From the NCBI GenBank assembly GCA_947486185.1, contig CANKTH010000032.1, positions 1-44,108 on the forward strand: a DNA stretch of 44,108 nucleotides. The letters are read 5' to 3'. Each line of letters starts with the position of its first letter. The first letter of the stretch is position 1. Of this stretch, positions 43,121 through 44,108 are shown one piece after another. The stretch is from Deltaproteobacteria bacterium. GTDB lineage: Bacteria > Myxococcota_A > UBA796 > SXON01. Under the pieces are notes generated by a model. It worked only from the letters and a program-made list of their open reading frames with translations. It had not been told where the DNA came from and made no database searches. The position numbers were made by a program, and so were the translations under genes.

Positions 43121-44108
43121 TCAACGCGCGAGCTCGTTCAGGATCGTCGCCTCCATCTCCTCGAGCTCGTACGTGTTGCCGTGGTACACGATGGTGCCGT
43201 CGACTCCGATGATCCAATCCTCAGGGTAGGCGGCCGACGGGAACTTCGACTGGGTAGGGTACGTAGCGTGTACTCTCCCATTTTCGTCATACAGGAGCGG
43301 CATCTGGATGTCGAAGGCCGTGGCAAAGGCCTCAACCGTCTCGAGCCGGTCCTCTGAGGCGATCCCGAAGAAGTACACGCCCTGGTCGGCGTAGGTGGCG
43401 TAGAGGGTGTTGTCGATGTCCGAGACCTCGGACGGACAGACGGGTCACCAGGTGGCAAAATAGACCAGCACCACCGGGTGCCCGAGCAGCTCGGAGAGCT
43501 GCCAGCTGTTGCCTTCGAGGTCGTTGAGCACGAAGTCGGGGGCCACTTGCCCGATGTACGAATCGAGGTGGCCGGTACGGACGGGCACCTGGAAGACGGG
43601 GGAGTCCGGGTCGTCGGTGGCCAGGCAGAGCGCCGTGTCCAGCGTCGTGCCGGCGGGGGCGTTGACCTGGAGCGTCGTTGTCTCACCGGCGGCGAGCACC
43701 GGAGTGCCCACCACGAAGCTCAGCGTGCTGTCATCCGAAGAGGCCGAGTAAATCGTCAGATCCCCGGCCCCACGGTTGGTGATGGTGAGCTCGCCCACCC
43801 CCGCTTCGTCGACCTGCACCGCGGACTCCCGCACATCGAGCTCGCCGGCACCCGTGCTGTTCGAGACGTCGAAGCGCTCGAAGTAGCCCCAGTCGCCTAC
43901 CCACGCGCTCGTGCCCTCCGCGGCGACGCCCAGCGCAAACTGCGTAGCCGGCTCGCGCCCCACCGGCACCGGCGCGCGGGGATCGGTGACGTCAAAGCTG
44001 GACAAAGACTCGTGGTCTGCGATGTGCACCAGGCCAGCGTCCGCGGCCACCGTCACCGCGGATCCGCCGGTAGCGACGCTGGTGACCCACACCGGCGCGG
44101 CCGGGTCG
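43121..44108 (-). CDS. selenocysteine-containing LVIVD / Ig-like / thioredoxin-fold protein (5' part outside the window)
   Basis: One reading frame runs from the right edge to the TGA at 43121-43123, interrupted only by TGA at 43445-43447; 328 codons are visible. The N-terminal part has LVIVD-type repeats (VHIADHESLSSFDVTDPRAP), then a beta domain of the ASH/HYDIN kind (ELTITNRGAGDLTIYSA) and a TlpA/ResA-like thioredoxin domain (IGQVAPDFVLNDLEGNSW; VLVYFATW). The TGA falls exactly at the first residue of the redox motif, giving Trp-Sec-Pro-Val-Cys-Pro. The fold continues normally after it, with VYFFGIASED, the cis-Pro region (YPEDWIIGVDG) and an intact C-terminus. A GGUC stem-loop lies directly downstream. 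It is therefore a likely extracytoplasmic UxxC oxidoreductase. The start is not in the window. Confidence 0.85.
43411..43438 (-). promoter_or_regulatory. bacterial SECIS element inside the selenoprotein gene
   Basis: On the minus strand an upper stem GUCCGA (43428-43433) pairs perfectly with UCGGAC (43418-43423) around the loop GGUC (43424-43427). A lower helix UGUC/GACA (43435-43438 with 43411-43414) closes it. The loop begins 17 nt after the UGA. The E. coli fdhF SECIS also presents a GGUC loop about 18 nt after its UGA, contacted by SelB. The bulged U of fdhF is not seen here. Confidence 0.8.

Noticed and set aside
43445..43447. Reading the TGA as a true stop, so that the gene at the right edge is a pseudogene or two genes
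   Set aside because: Both halves are in the same frame, together form one complete thioredoxin domain, the stop falls on the redox Cys, and a SECIS-like stem-loop follows. No start signals precede the downstream part.

Overview
The window is about 44 kb of GC-rich, densely coding bacterial chromosome. It probably comes from a myxobacterium-like deltaproteobacterium (Myxococcota or a relative). The indications are: three proteins built from the Asp/Cys-rich MopE-type metal-binding repeat common in that group; C-termini made of Cys-x-x-Cys or Cys-x-Cys, a hydrophobic stretch and an Arg-rich end, like MYXO-CTERM sorting signals; many short lipoproteins; PEGA, LVIVD and FG-GAP proteins; and frequent GTG starts. 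No tRNA, rRNA, CRISPR array, transposase or integrase was seen. Assignments rest on reading motifs by eye; no database search was run.

Layout. 1-10.5 kb: a SMI1/TPR/HEAT scaffold protein (-), an ATP-grasp ligase and a DUF2079-like membrane protein (+), an SGNH-hydrolase-like protein downstream of a sigma-70 family factor (-), and a COG4324-type metallo-aminopeptidase (-). 10.5-16 kb: an FtsB-like divisome protein and a 1659-residue surface protein with a seven-repeat FG-GAP propeller followed by MopE repeats. 16-19.3 kb: a minus-strand glycan operon with an O-antigen-ligase-like protein, a membrane-anchored unknown, a family 2 glycosyltransferase and a small unknown. 19.4-21.4 kb: a beta-helix plus MopE surface protein. 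21.4-25 kb: two very small genes, a multi-pass membrane protein and a PEGA protein. 25-31.9 kb: a translationally coupled cluster of a CHAT-like/STAND/WD40 protein, a family 4 glycosyltransferase and a beta-propeller protein. 31.9-34.1 kb: a cNMP-domain/acetoacetate-decarboxylase fusion and a metallophosphoesterase. 34.2-39.6 kb: a lipoprotein, an M48 metalloprotease fused to a degenerate dynamin-like GTPase, an overlapping intact dynamin-like GTPase, and a peroxiredoxin-fold protein without the peroxidatic Cys. 39.6-44.1 kb: a lipoprotein, an RlmI-like rRNA methyltransferase, a MopE/C-type-lectin lipoprotein, and a selenoprotein that runs off the right edge.

Most notable points. (1) The right-edge gene reads through an in-frame TGA exactly where the first Cys of a thioredoxin W-C-x-x-C motif should be. 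A stem-loop with a GGUC apical loop, matching the E. coli fdhF SECIS layout, lies directly downstream, so this is very probably a selenoprotein and not a broken gene. (2) The M48-dynamin fusion overlaps an intact dynamin; it keeps the protease zinc site but has lost key GTPase residues, which suggests a heteromeric membrane-remodelling and proteolysis system. (3) A CHAT-like domain without its catalytic residues heads a STAND NTPase with WD40-like repeats and is coupled to glycan genes.

Regulation visible in the sequence: two almost identical sigma-54-like -24/-12 elements; four genes for exported proteins with a TAnnnT -10-like hexamer exactly 6 nt before the start codon, which would give leaderless mRNAs; and a 35-residue lipoprotein gene with its own promoter, ribosome binding site and terminator.
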